Source: an uncultured Clostridia bacterium (GTDB taxonomy: Bacteria > Bacillota > Clostridia > Monoglobales > Monoglobaceae). From it: DNA of 64,000 nucleotides. Numbering within the stretch: position 1 is the stretch's first letter; each line of letters begins with the position of its first letter. The position numbers and the translations under genes were made by a program. Below the pieces are notes generated by a model that was not told the origin of the DNA, made no database searches, and worked only from the letters and a program-made list of their open reading frames with translations. Of the stretch, positions 11,098 to 21,100 are shown in pieces. The stretch is from the NCBI GenBank assembly GCA_947631965.1, contig CANRNL010000001.1, forward strand, positions 1 through 64,000. The letters are read 5' to 3'.

Positions 11098-11748
11098 ATG
11101 TGTTATTTATTAACAGACACCGAATTTTTTGTGGGTCAGGGGCTGCGCGGACGACCGGTCGCCGTAAAAGAAATGGAAAAGGCGCTTAGCTTTAAAACGT
11201 CAAGCGCCGCCAAGCATTTTTTAAGATGTATTCCGGGCGAAATTAAAAATTATAATTGGAAAATTTACGATTTGGACGAAAGGGGTGACAAACATATGAT
11301 ACCGGAAATAAGGGAATTCGGTAATCCGACCAAGACTACTGTCTTAGAGGAGGAAAGCTTCGATATTTGCGAGTTTTTCACTCAGGCAATTCAGGTAATG
11401 GCTCAGATAGACCGTTTTATTGCAAATATGGCGAGCAACGAGCAAGTCGTTGATATGAAAATTCTCGACGTTCGCCATTACATAAGAGACAGCAGCCATA
11501 AGCTAAACGCCATCCAAATGCAAAGACTCGGTTATTATCTTCAAAGCCTCGAAAAAGAACGTTACGATTACAAAGCCAAAAGACTTATCGCAACTATATT
11601 CGCGGACAATATCGACGCTCTTAAGGATAAAAACAATATAAACAAAATGAACCATATTATGACAAGCAAGTATATTCCTAAGGTTTTGGATGACGACGAT
11701 ATAGAAAGCATTATCAACAAGAAAAAAGACGTTGAATTTATCGCGTAA
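11098..11748 (+). CDS. Hypothetical protein
   Basis: 216 aa with SD acggaggtattaaaATG, followed by a terminator; no family recognised. Confidence 0.75.
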   Translation: MCYLLTDTEFFVGQGLRGRPVAVKEMEKALSFKTSSAAKHFLRCIPGEIKNYNWKIYDLDERGDKHMIPEIREFGNPTKTTVLEEESFDICEFFTQAIQVMAQIDRFIANMASNEQVVDMKILDVRHYIRDSSHKLNAIQMQRLGYYLQSLEKERYDYKAKRLIATIFADNIDALKDKNNINKMNHIMTSKYIPKVLDDDDIESIINKKKDVEFIA

Positions 11749-11763
11749 CAAACACAAAATAAC

Positions 11764-11801
11764 CCCGACATACTTTCGGTATGTCGGGATTATGCTTTTT
11801 T
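11764..11801 (+). terminator. Intrinsic terminator
   Basis: cccgacatac tttc ggtatgtcggg attatgctttttt. Confidence 0.8.
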
Positions 11802-11844
11802 GCGGGTTATCGAACCATATTTTCAGCGGCACAAAAGCGTCGCC

Positions 11845-12183
11845 TTATTTCAGCGCCGCCGTGTAACGCTCAAATTCGGCGCGAAGCGTCTCCGCGCGCT
11901 CGGCGCAAAGCCCTCCGTCCTTTTCCTTAGCCGCGGACAAAACCCCGTCGCACGCCGCGCAAAGCTCATTAAGTCCCAACTTGGCGCAAGCACCTTTAAA
12001 GTTATGCGCCTTGGTAAAAATCGAGTCGTATGCCTTGATTTTTATCAAATCAAAAAGCTCAATATAATTCTTATTTTTCAAAAGCGCACGCGCCGCCGAA
12101 ATATAACTCTCCTCGTCGTAATCAAAATTTTCGACGGCGGCTTCAACGTCCGCGCCGTAATTTTTTAAATTCTCGATAATCAT
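11845..12183 (-). CDS. Stand-alone Hpt (histidine phosphotransfer) domain protein
   Basis: 112 aa; AHNFKGACAKLGLNELC matches the Hpt phospho-histidine motif. Confidence 0.75.
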   Translation of the reverse strand: MIIENLKNYGADVEAAVENFDYDEESYISAARALLKNKNYIELFDLIKIKAYDSIFTKAHNFKGACAKLGLNELCAACDGVLSAAKEKDGGLCAERAETLRAEFERYTAALK

Positions 12184-12327
12184 AATTCCGCCTCCCGTTT
12201 TTTAATTATATTCCCCTCCGCCGCCGTTGTCAACACTTGACGCGGCGGCATATCTTGTTATATACTTATATCGGTTTTTAATTTTTGTTTTTTTAATAGG
12301 GTACAAAGCGGCGGAAAGGAGCTTATT

Positions 12328-13500
12328 ATGGATAAAAAAGAGTTTGCGCTGAAAAAGCACGAGGAATGGCAGGGAAAAATCGAGGTAATCTCCCGTGCCG
12401 AGGTCAAAAACCGCGAACAACTATCGGTTGCGTACACCCCCGGCGTCGCGGAGCCTTGTCTTGAAATTGCCAAGGACGTTGATTTGTCTTACAAATACAC
12501 CAGGCGCGGCAACCTTGTCGCGGTCATCACCGACGGCACCGCAGTTCTGGGGCTTGGCGACATAGGACCCGAAGCGGGTATGCCCGTTATGGAGGGAAAG
12601 TGCGCGCTTTTCAAGGAGTTCGGAGGCGTGGACGCGTTTCCGCTCTGCGTGCGTTCCAAGGACGTTGACGAAATAGTAAACACCGTAAAATTGATTGCGG
12701 GCAGCTTCGGCGGAATAAACTTAGAGGACATCTCCGCGCCGCGCTGCTTTGAAATAGAGCGCCGTCTGAAAGCGGAGTGTGACATACCCGTATTCCACGA
12801 CGACCAGCACGGCACGGCGGTAATCGTGCTTGCGGGTATGATAAACGCGCTCAAGGTCGCGGGCAAAAAAATGTCCGAGATAAAGCTTGTCGTAAACGGC
12901 GCCGGAAGTGCGGGAATAGCGGTTACAAAGCTGCTGATGAGCGCGGGCGTTAAAAACGTGATTATGTGCGACAAAATCGGCGCGCTCTATGAGGGCGCGG
13001 AGGGTATGACCGACGCTCAGGCGGAAATGGCAAAGGTCACCAATCCCGAAAACAAACGCGGAACGCTTGCGGATATGCTCGTCGGCGCGGACGCGTTCGT
13101 GGGAGTTTCGGCTCCGAATCTTGTAACTGCGGAAATGGTAAAAACAATGGCGAAAGATCCGGTTATGTTCGCAATGGCAAACCCTGTGCCCGAAATTTTG
13201 CCCGACATAGCTCTCGAAGCCGGAGTCAAGGTAATGGGAACGGGCAGGAGCGACTATCCGAACCAGATAAACAACGTTATGGCGTTCCCCGGTATATTCA
13301 AGGGCGCACTGTCGGTAAGGGCGAGCGATATAAACGACGAGATGAAAATGGCGGCGGCGTATGCAATAGCAAGCCTCATTCCCGACGAGGAACTTCGCCC
13401 CGACCGCATCGTGCCCGACGTTTTTGACAAGCGTCTTGCCGAAAACGTGGCTGCGGCGGTCGCAGACGCGGCGCGCAAGTCGGGCGTTGCGAGAATATAG
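12328..13500 (+). CDS. NAD(P)-dependent malic enzyme
   Basis: LSVAYTPGVAEPCLEI, FHDDQHGTAVIVLAGMINALKV, NGAGSAGIAVTKLL. Confidence 0.95.
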   Translation: MDKKEFALKKHEEWQGKIEVISRAEVKNREQLSVAYTPGVAEPCLEIAKDVDLSYKYTRRGNLVAVITDGTAVLGLGDIGPEAGMPVMEGKCALFKEFGGVDAFPLCVRSKDVDEIVNTVKLIAGSFGGINLEDISAPRCFEIERRLKAECDIPVFHDDQHGTAVIVLAGMINALKVAGKKMSEIKLVVNGAGSAGIAVTKLLMSAGVKNVIMCDKIGALYEGAEGMTDAQAEMAKVTNPENKRGTLADMLVGADAFVGVSAPNLVTAEMVKTMAKDPVMFAMANPVPEILPDIALEAGVKVMGTGRSDYPNQINNVMAFPGIFKGALSVRASDINDEMKMAAAYAIASLIPDEELRPDRIVPDVFDKRLAENVAAAVADAARKSGVARI

Positions 13501-13516
13501 CTAAACGGAGAAGAAT

Positions 13517-13969
13517 ATGAATAAAATACTATTCGTCTGCTACGGCAACATATGCCGTTCGCCGATGGCGGAATTTTTACTTAAAGATATTGTAAAACGG
13601 CGCGGTATAGATAACAAATTTTTTATCGCGTCCGCTTCCACAAGCACCGAGGAGATAGGCAATCCCGTCCACTACGGAACGCGTGAAAAGCTCGCGCAGT
13701 ACGGCATATCCGTTGCGGGGAAACGCGCCGTACAGCTAACGCGCAAGGACTACCCGAAATATGATTTTATCCTCGGTATGGAAAAAATGAACATATCTCA
13801 TATTATGCGAATATTGGGCGACGACCCCGAAAATAAGGTGATGCGCCTGCTCGACTTTTCGGAAAACCCGCGCGATATTGCCGACCCGTGGTATACCCAT
13901 AACTTCGATAAGACCTACGACGATATTCTTGAGGGCTGTAACGCCCTGCTAAAACATTTGGGATATTGA
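13517..13969 (+). CDS. Low-molecular-weight protein-tyrosine phosphatase
   Basis: VCYGNICRSPMAEFLLKD; C-terminal DIADPWY. Confidence 0.92.
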   Translation: MNKILFVCYGNICRSPMAEFLLKDIVKRRGIDNKFFIASASTSTEEIGNPVHYGTREKLAQYGISVAGKRAVQLTRKDYPKYDFILGMEKMNISHIMRILGDDPENKVMRLLDFSENPRDIADPWYTHNFDKTYDDILEGCNALLKHLGY

Positions 13970-14003
13970 AATAAAACCTGTTTTGTGTTTTTATAATAAA
14001 CCG

Positions 14004-14032
14004 TTGACAAATATAAAATTAAGTTGTATAAT
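14004..14032 (+). promoter_or_regulatory. Consensus sigma-A promoter of the putative antitoxin RNA
   Basis: TTGACA-17 nt-TATAAT. Confidence 0.85.
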
Positions 14033-14038
14033 AAACAT

Positions 14039-14124
14039 AAAGAGAGGCAAAGCCGTAAGGGTTATGCCATCAGTGGTTATTTAAATAACGCCCAATGGAC
14101 AGATAACGCGGGCGTTATTTTTTT
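14039..14124 (+). ncRNA. Putative antisense RNA antitoxin (~85 nt)
   Basis: Starts just after the consensus promoter and ends at terminator aataacgccc...gggcgttatttttttt (14084-14124). Antisense to the end of the minus-strand peptide ORF and its 3'UTR. Confidence 0.75.
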
Positions 14125-14183
14125 ATGGTCAAAATCAACACTATGAGTGTGATTAAATACATCATAATATATGTATATACCAT
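14115..14183 (-). CDS. Putative type I toxin-like small hydrophobic peptide, 22 aa (MVYTYIMMYLITLIVLILTIKK)
   Basis: Strong SD GGAGGTGATTGCT-ATG; hydrophobic helix with KK tail; minus-strand promoter TTGAAA-17 nt-TAAAAT (14264-14292). Too short for the ORF track. Confidence 0.75.
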   Translation of the reverse strand: MVYTYIMMYLITLIVLILTIKK

Positions 14184-14187
14184 AGCA

Positions 14188-14211
14188 ATCACCTCCTTTC
14201 ACGGAGATGAC
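14188..14211 (-). promoter_or_regulatory. Shine-Dalgarno-sequestering hairpin in the toxin leader
   Basis: GTCATCTCC-GTGAAA-GGAGGTGAT: up to 9 pairs including two G-U, covering the SD. Confidence 0.65.
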
Positions 14212-14325
14212 GGCATAACACCCGACGGCTTACTACACCGCCGCTTACAGCTTTGCCTTTTTAATTTTACCGCATTTCCCGATATTTTTCAACGATTTTT
14301 GTTATTTGTAATCAAAATGTAATGC

Positions 14326-14548
14326 AGTGCGTCGAGGGCGCCGCACCGTACATCGTCACGACACACCCTTTTTGCTTGCTTTGCCCTGTTCGGGCAAAGC
14401 CGCGCTTTCGGGTATTCGCTCCTCTTCGACAAAAATCTATGGATTTTTGTCGATAAGGAAGACCAGCGAAGCTACTTAGCTTCTAAAATTTATTTTTAAA
14501 AGCGTGTATGCGTAGCTTGTTCTGACGCGGACGGCGCCCTCGACGTCC
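14326..14548. repeat. MITE-like palindromic element, 14-bp terminal inverted repeats
   Basis: cgtcgagggcgccg (14330-14343) and cggcgccctcgacg (14532-14545) are exact reverse complements. Inside: gctttgccc tgttc gggcaaagc and cgacaaaaatc tatg gatttttgtcg. A related end recurs at ~49824-49850. Confidence 0.6.
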
Positions 14549-14578
14549 CGCCCCGCGCGGAGCGCGGAAAATTCATCA

Positions 14579-17080
14579 TCACTCTTCAAGTCCCATATGA
14601 GAGCGTATGGCGCTTCTTACTTCCACGAGGGTCGGCACGGTATACATCCAGTTAATTTGTTCATCGGCGTTTGAAGTGTTATACGACTTATCCGACAATA
14701 CGAACGCCGCAAAAACTTCGGGAAAATCCTCGGCAATTTTGTTCGCGGCATATTTGGAAACAAATCTGTCCGTGTACTTAAGCGGCGTTATGAAAATATC
14801 GTCTTTGTCCAACTTGCAGAATTTTTCATAAAACTGCTTCAGCATACTCAAATCCGTCGCGCTTTCCAGCTTCTGCTGTCCGTATTCGTCACCTTCAATT
14901 TGCGTTCCGTTCCAATTATTGTATTCCATTACATGACCGAACTCGTGTACTATCGTATGAATGAGAGAGTTATATTCGGTGTAATTTCCGTCCTTGTCGG
15001 TGTAATCATATAAATCAAAGCTCATAGCATATTTGCTTGCATCAAAATTTCCGTCAACGTCCGTCATCGAGGTCGTTGCAGTAACGCCTTTCAGCCCGTC
15101 GTTGATAAATCCGATGGAACTCATATGGTCGAGATACTCCGGAGGGATTACCGATTCTACCGCTTCCCATATTGCCTGCTCCCTGTTTGTAAACGTTCCG
15201 TCGGGTTTGCCGTTCGTAACAGGAACTATCTTGCTTGGAGCCTGCGTTCTGTCGCAGTCGATAAACACATCATACCCGCCGTCCTCAAGAGGCATAAGCG
15301 TTATGCACTTGAGAGCGTCACGGTATTCCCAGGTATACGCGCCGTAATCCTGCACGGGTTCGCCGTAAACCGCCGAAATCATCTTAATTGCCTCATCCTG
15401 CGAGTATCCGGCATCCTGCATTTTTATATTCACCTCTATAAGACTGTCGTATGTATCATACCTGAACAGCGTCTTAAACGGCACGCCGTTTTCAAACCAA
15501 ACAAGCGAATTGTAAACATATGTCGACTCGGGAAGCTCGCTTCCGTCGTCAAGCAAAACGGGCGGCTCTATGTCGTCGTAACTTATTCCCAAAAGCGACT
15601 CGACAAACGGGAGCTTCATACCGAAGAACACCGGCATATCGCGCGTTACGGAATGAACTTTGCCGTAATCCGCAGGCTCCTTTGCGAGCGCGCTGTACTG
15701 CGCCTCAGGCGCGGTCAGCACCTCCAAAACCGTATTGTATACGTTTTGGCATACCTCCTGCACAACCGAAACGTCCACGTTTTCCATACGGTCAAGGATT
15801 GTATGGTATCCCACGGGGCACATATCCTGACTTATACCCGTCGCGGGTATTCCGACGCGGCTGAACGCGGAGTGGTCGCTCATACCCTCTGTTTTCATTC
15901 GATAATTTTTATGATTTATTTCATTGATTGCCTTTGAAAGCGCGGTGTCCACTCCGTTTATTGTGTTGAAAACGGTTTCTCCGCAGTCTATACCGCCGAC
16001 CATATCAATGTTGATTGCGCCGACGCTCCTCGACAGCTCATCCTCCGAAAGGCTCTGGCTGTACGCAGTGGAGCCCTGCATAAGATTTTCTTCGCCGCCG
16101 AAGAACACAATGCGCAGTTCCCTCTCCGAGGACACGCCGCTGAGAAGCCTTGCAATCTCCAAAAGCGCGGACGCGCCCGTCGCGTTGTCGTTTGCGCCCA
16201 TTGTTGTAAAGACCGAATCATAATGCGCCGAAATATAGAGTATATCCGGATTGCTTACGTTAGCCTTTTTCACCGCGACAATATTTTCGGATGAAAGCTG
16301 TTTGTTAAAATCATCATCCGTAAATTCAAACGGAACAGCCGAAACCTCGTATCCGTAGCTTTCAAGCTTCGATTTCAGCATATCGGCAGCCGTTTTGTCG
16401 TAACCCGTACCCGCGCCGCGCTTGTATGACGTGAGATTTTTCATTGTGTCGCATATGTTCGCATAGCTTGCGCCATCCTCGCGCTCGGCGTTTTTAAGGC
16501 GCATAAGGGCGGTAATGAGTTCTTCCGCCGAGATTGGAGCGTCGGGGTCAAAGGTTCCGTCCTCCTTGCCCCTGATAATGCCCGCTTTGGTCACCGCTTC
16601 AAGCGGGGCGCTGTAATATGCGCCGGCGTCAACGTCGCTGTATGTAATCTGAGCGTCGGTTTCCTTTATATCCGCGAAACGCACCATCCTGCCGAGTATC
16701 GTCGCCGCTTCCGCTCTTGTTATATCGTCGTCGGGGCAAAACTCGACGTCGCTTTCGCCCTTGATTATGCCCTCCGAAAAGAGGGTGAAAACATACTGCG
16801 AATTTGTGTCTTGAAACGGATTTGAAAATACCTCCGTCGGCGTTTGCAGTGTTATGAGGCCCATTTTGTCCAAAAGCTCGCACGCGTATTCTGCAAAATC
16901 CCCTCTTAAAAGCGGGGCGGTAAAATCGGCGTCCGCGCACGAAATTCCCGTTTCAAGCGCCTCCGCCACGGCTTCCGCCGCCCATTCCGACGGCGCGCTT
17001 TCCGCAGACGCGGACACGGGGATAAGCGTAAGCAGCAAGCTCAAAACGACAAGAACAGCTATAAAACTTGATTTTTTCAC
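14579..17080 (-). CDS. SLH-anchored M28-family metallopeptidase with a second C-terminal HExxH region
   Basis: Signal peptide, SLH motifs, M28 signatures (ISAHYDSV, GANDNATGASALLE, FFGGEENL, NIDMVGG, SDHSAF), then IHTIVHEFGHVMEYNN. Confidence 0.88.
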   Translation of the reverse strand: MKKSSFIAVLVVLSLLLTLIPVSASAESAPSEWAAEAVAEALETGISCADADFTAPLLRGDFAEYACELLDKMGLITLQTPTEVFSNPFQDTNSQYVFTLFSEGIIKGESDVEFCPDDDITRAEAATILGRMVRFADIKETDAQITYSDVDAGAYYSAPLEAVTKAGIIRGKEDGTFDPDAPISAEELITALMRLKNAEREDGASYANICDTMKNLTSYKRGAGTGYDKTAADMLKSKLESYGYEVSAVPFEFTDDDFNKQLSSENIVAVKKANVSNPDILYISAHYDSVFTTMGANDNATGASALLEIARLLSGVSSERELRIVFFGGEENLMQGSTAYSQSLSEDELSRSVGAINIDMVGGIDCGETVFNTINGVDTALSKAINEINHKNYRMKTEGMSDHSAFSRVGIPATGISQDMCPVGYHTILDRMENVDVSVVQEVCQNVYNTVLEVLTAPEAQYSALAKEPADYGKVHSVTRDMPVFFGMKLPFVESLLGISYDDIEPPVLLDDGSELPESTYVYNSLVWFENGVPFKTLFRYDTYDSLIEVNIKMQDAGYSQDEAIKMISAVYGEPVQDYGAYTWEYRDALKCITLMPLEDGGYDVFIDCDRTQAPSKIVPVTNGKPDGTFTNREQAIWEAVESVIPPEYLDHMSSIGFINDGLKGVTATTSMTDVDGNFDASKYAMSFDLYDYTDKDGNYTEYNSLIHTIVHEFGHVMEYNNWNGTQIEGDEYGQQKLESATDLSMLKQFYEKFCKLDKDDIFITPLKYTDRFVSKYAANKIAEDFPEVFAAFVLSDKSYNTSNADEQINWMYTVPTLVEVRSAIRSHMGLEE

Positions 17081-17173
17081 TCTGTTATCCTCCTAAAGTA
17101 AAATTAAAGCAAAAAATACCGTAAAAGTAAAAGCGACTCCGTATATAAAACGGAGTCGTCTTTTTATACAAAA

Positions 17174-17575
17174 TTATTCCTGTACGCCTACATACTCTGA
17201 CTTGCCGAGTCCCAATATCAAGAGGAAAATGGGATTGAGTAAAAGCAGACCGACAGCAAATCCGCCGCCTTTTCCGTATGCCTTTGCCAGCTTAACATAG
17301 AACACTATGCCAAGGATTACTCCGGCTATCGACAAAACCAGCGAAATTATTACTGCAACCAGATTGTCGAAACCCGACAAAAATCCGGATGCAAACAGCA
17401 AAACAAACCAAACCCAAAACATACTTACCTTCCAGGAAAGCTTAAACATCACATATGTAGAATAGATAGGAATGATAGCTTTCCAGCCGGGCTCGCCCGC
17501 CTTGGTAAACAATCCCCAACAAGCAATTATGGAGATTATCCACATTATTACTCCAACAACAATCGTAGCTAACAT
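17174..17575 (-). CDS. DUF5684-like membrane protein
   Basis: Multi-pass; LFTKAGEPGWKAIIPIYSTYVMFKLSWK motif. Confidence 0.7.
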   Translation of the reverse strand: MLATIVVGVIMWIISIIACWGLFTKAGEPGWKAIIPIYSTYVMFKLSWKVSMFWVWFVLLFASGFLSGFDNLVAVIISLVLSIAGVILGIVFYVKLAKAYGKGGGFAVGLLLLNPIFLLILGLGKSEYVGVQE

Positions 17576-17723
17576 ACAACTGCCTCCTATATAAAATTTT
17601 ATGCCCTGATTATATCACCCGATAGGGTCAATGTCAAGTTTTTTAAACAATTAACGGATTATTTGGCAAAATATAACGAATATTGACCGTATTCCTATAT
17701 TTCGCAAATATTACAAGCTCCCG

Positions 17724-18122
17724 CTATTTCATTATATATATCGCCATAACATCCTTTGAAACGCTGACGCTGAGCAAAACGTCGCCCTTTTTGAACGCGC
17801 GCCCTATCACGTCTCCTACGTCGTCGGTTTCCTCAAAGCCGTCCGCCTTTAGCTGCTCGATATACTCCTCGCTCTGTTCGGGAGTCATATCCTTAAAAAA
17901 TATCGCATAGCTTTTGTTTTTCTTGTTTTCAAGCACATAGTCCGGTGTACCGAAAGGAGGCGGAGTTATCTCCTGCGTATATTTGTTCTCAGGCCACTCC
18001 TCCACCTTCTCCGCCTCGATTCCGCCCGGATTTAACTTATGGTAAATTATTGCCGAAACAGCTATTACGGCGGCCACGGCAACCGCGATTGCACAAATAA
18101 TTATGACCTTTCTTTTTTTCAT
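17724..18122 (-). CDS. Small membrane-anchored protein (DUF6591-like)
   Basis: N-terminal TM segment then FFKDMTPEQSEEYIEQLKADGFEE. Confidence 0.55.
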   Translation of the reverse strand: MKKRKVIIICAIAVAVAAVIAVSAIIYHKLNPGGIEAEKVEEWPENKYTQEITPPPFGTPDYVLENKKNKSYAIFFKDMTPEQSEEYIEQLKADGFEETDDVGDVIGRAFKKGDVLLSVSVSKDVMAIYIMK

Positions 18123-18146
18123 TTGTTCTTCTCCTTTTCTTCCAAA

Positions 18147-21100
18147 CTATTTAAGCTCAATTTCCAGCGGAGAGCCGAGCGGCTTTATATTCTTATCCCA
18201 CAAAAACGCTTTCGCGCTGTACGCTCCGAGCGGCACATTCAGCTCTATGCTCTTTGTTTCGCCCGCCGCGACCGCGGTATACTGCGCGTCTGTCAGCTTA
18301 CCGCTTTCATCATAGTACGCGATAATCACAGATGTATCGGTTTTGGCTCTGTCGACAGTCGGCTTGCCACCTTCCAAAAACCAAATCGGCCTTTTGTAAA
18401 CGCTTACGCCGACATTGTCGAGATACATCTCAGAACCGCCCCGGCGCTCAAAGTGCAACTGGCTGACCGCCACGCTCGTGTCAAAGTCGAATTCAAGATC
18501 AAATATCGAGTCGCCCGTTTTGTACGTCCCGGTGGAAGAGATGTACTCGGTATATGGCTTAAACGAGTACGTTCCCTTGCCCGTGTCATAGTTTAAGGTC
18601 ATCTCCACCTTGTACCACTTTTCTATATCATATTTGGCGTCCGATGTTGGAGTGATCGTCGGGTTTGAGGGCGTATCGTCGTAATCCTCGAAAAATCCCA
18701 GATCGTGCTGTGCGTAAACGCTCTTTATCTTGACAGTTTCGCCGGCATCGTTTATACCCTGAAGCATAAATCTCGCACCCGCATTAGAGTCAACTTTGGG
18801 ATTGGTCACGGTGAAGAAGTCAGCCGTCGCTTTGACAACACCGGCGCTTTGAGGTTTAAAATTTCTGTAGCAATCATTCCAGAACAACGCCGCATCTCCT
18901 ATGTTTCCGTCAAGAGGTTTCTCCGCCAGATTCTTTGGACCGCTGCCCGAGGGAAAGAACCACTCGACATTGTCGAATTCCTCATCATAAAACGGGACAG
19001 CGTTGCTCTCGGGAGTCTCCACGTCGTACTCTCCGTTGATCGACAGCCTGCTGAACTTTGCAGTTGAGAAATACTCTTTTACCGAAACACCGCTTGCCGA
19101 GTCGGTCGCAAGACCCACATACATCGTCTCGGGCAGACTGTCATACTCGATCGTCACGGGCTGTCGGTCGTTGTCGGTCCAGTCGATACCCATATTTGAA
19201 ACGCTGAAAGTCAAGCTGTTGCCGCTTTTCTGTATCCTCATATATTTCGGCATACTCTTGCTGTGCTTGTCGTCGGAATTGTCAACGGCCTCGCCGCTCT
19301 TATCTTTGAAATACATTTCCTGAGACGAGCTCTTTGCGCTCTTTCGGGTCAGTATCCTGGCATTCTCGCCGTACTTTACCCAGCCGTCTCCAATCATCGC
19401 CATTATGTCGTTCGGGGCAAGACCCGCGCGAACCATAAGTCCGCTCACCTGCTGATTTTCAAACTTGGGTATTTCCTCGACCCTGACGGTCACGTCAAAG
19501 TCGCCATTGACCTCTTTATACATAAATCCGCAACTATCGTTCGCCTTTGTGGTTATACGACCCGAACCGCAAATCGTGTAAACGCCGTCGTCGTTCATCG
19601 ACGCGCCGCCCTTGCCGACATAGCCCTTGTAGCTGCTGTCGCGTATCTCGGTAAACGAATAACTGCCCGACGGTGCGGAAGGCTTTACATACACTATCGC
19701 CGTGGTACTCTGAGCCTTTTCACCGAGCGTGTTTATTGCACGGCAAGTCAGATAATGCTCTCCGGCGGGCAGAGACACCTCGGTATCAATAACATTTCCA
19801 TCGAACTCACCAAGCTTTGTATTTCCATCATAAAGCTCCATCTTTACAACTTCGTTACCGCCGACGGCTATACCGGTCGCCTTGTATTCCACCTTTTCGC
19901 CCTCTGTTACTACCGTCCATTCGCCGCCGTTGACCGTCAGATTTTCTATCGTGTTCGACGAAGCCGAAACAGCGGGAGACTGTACAACTATATTCGGATT
20001 TGTCGGCGGGGTCTTGCTCATTTCCTCAGTCCATTCGTTGACATACGCCTCTATGACCGAATAGCCCGCAAACTCGCCCTCGCTTATTATGTCTCCCTCG
20101 GATTTTCCCGAAAGTCCTTTTTCCTCCAGCCACTCGCTCGGTACCTCAAAGACGCGCGTCTCCTCCTCGATGGGAATAAGTCCGCCCACCTCAGACGCAT
20201 TGTTTACTATGCGTCCGGTGCCGTTTTTAACGTCGTTTATCACGCGCGCGTCGGTCGCGTCTCGGCGCGGAAGCGTCGCGCCCGCGTTATTCAGAACGTA
20301 CTCGTAGGCCTCCTCCGCGGGAATTTCTTCAAACGCGTACTCGCCCATATCTATTTTCTCGTCGAGCAGGTCGGCGTTTTGATAATTTCTGACATAGTTC
20401 TCGTTTTTGTAGTTTGTCACAAGACTGCCGTTCATATAATTGTCTTTAAAATAAAACTGCGTTTTGGGGTCGCCCGCCTCAAGCGGAGACGTAACGTCAA
20501 ACACACGCGTTTTCAGTTTGTCGGCGGTGGCGGGTCCCGCCTTGTAGTAGTTGCCTATCCAGTTTATATAGGAGCCGCGCTTCGACGTTTCGGAGGTGTC
20601 GTAAGGGTCTGCGCCGTATGCCGAGTTGGTCTGGCCCCAATCGTATATCACGTTGTTTATAACATCGGTGCCGAGCAACTCGCGGTCAAGCCTCGGACTG
20701 CGGCTGTCGTGATGCGCCAAAAGATTGTAAAGATAGCTCGCGTTTGTGCCGCCCCATATCGCTCCGTAGCCGTGCGCACCCTTGACGTGGTTGCTCATTC
20801 TGAGGCTTTCGGAGCCAATGGTGTTTTGTATGGTGAGATTACTGCCCGGAGTGCCGAGGCTCACGGGTCCCGCATACAAGGTCAGAAGCTCGTCTACGCA
20901 CCACGAGGTACTGCAGTGGTCGAATATAACGTTTTTGTTAAAGCGTCCGCCCATACCGTCAGGCTCACCGCCGTTGTTGTCGGTCGGGCGCACCTTGAGA
21001 TAGCGTATTATAACATTTTCCACGCCGTCGCCCAGCATAACCGAACCGCTGGTTATCGTAACGCCGTCGCCGGGCGCGGTCTGACCGAGTATTGTAATGT

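Noticed and set aside
11040-11098. Possible sporulation-sigma promoter (ggacacatagtctgataaaa) before the 11098 gene
   Set aside because: Suggestive given the neighbouring spoIIID, but spacing and motif do not fit SigE/SigK consensus well enough to claim.
14125-14322. 65-aa plus-strand ORF MVKINTMSVIKYIIIYVYT...
   Set aside because: Starts at the antitoxin terminator, has no SD, and is the antisense of the toxin peptide and its leader.
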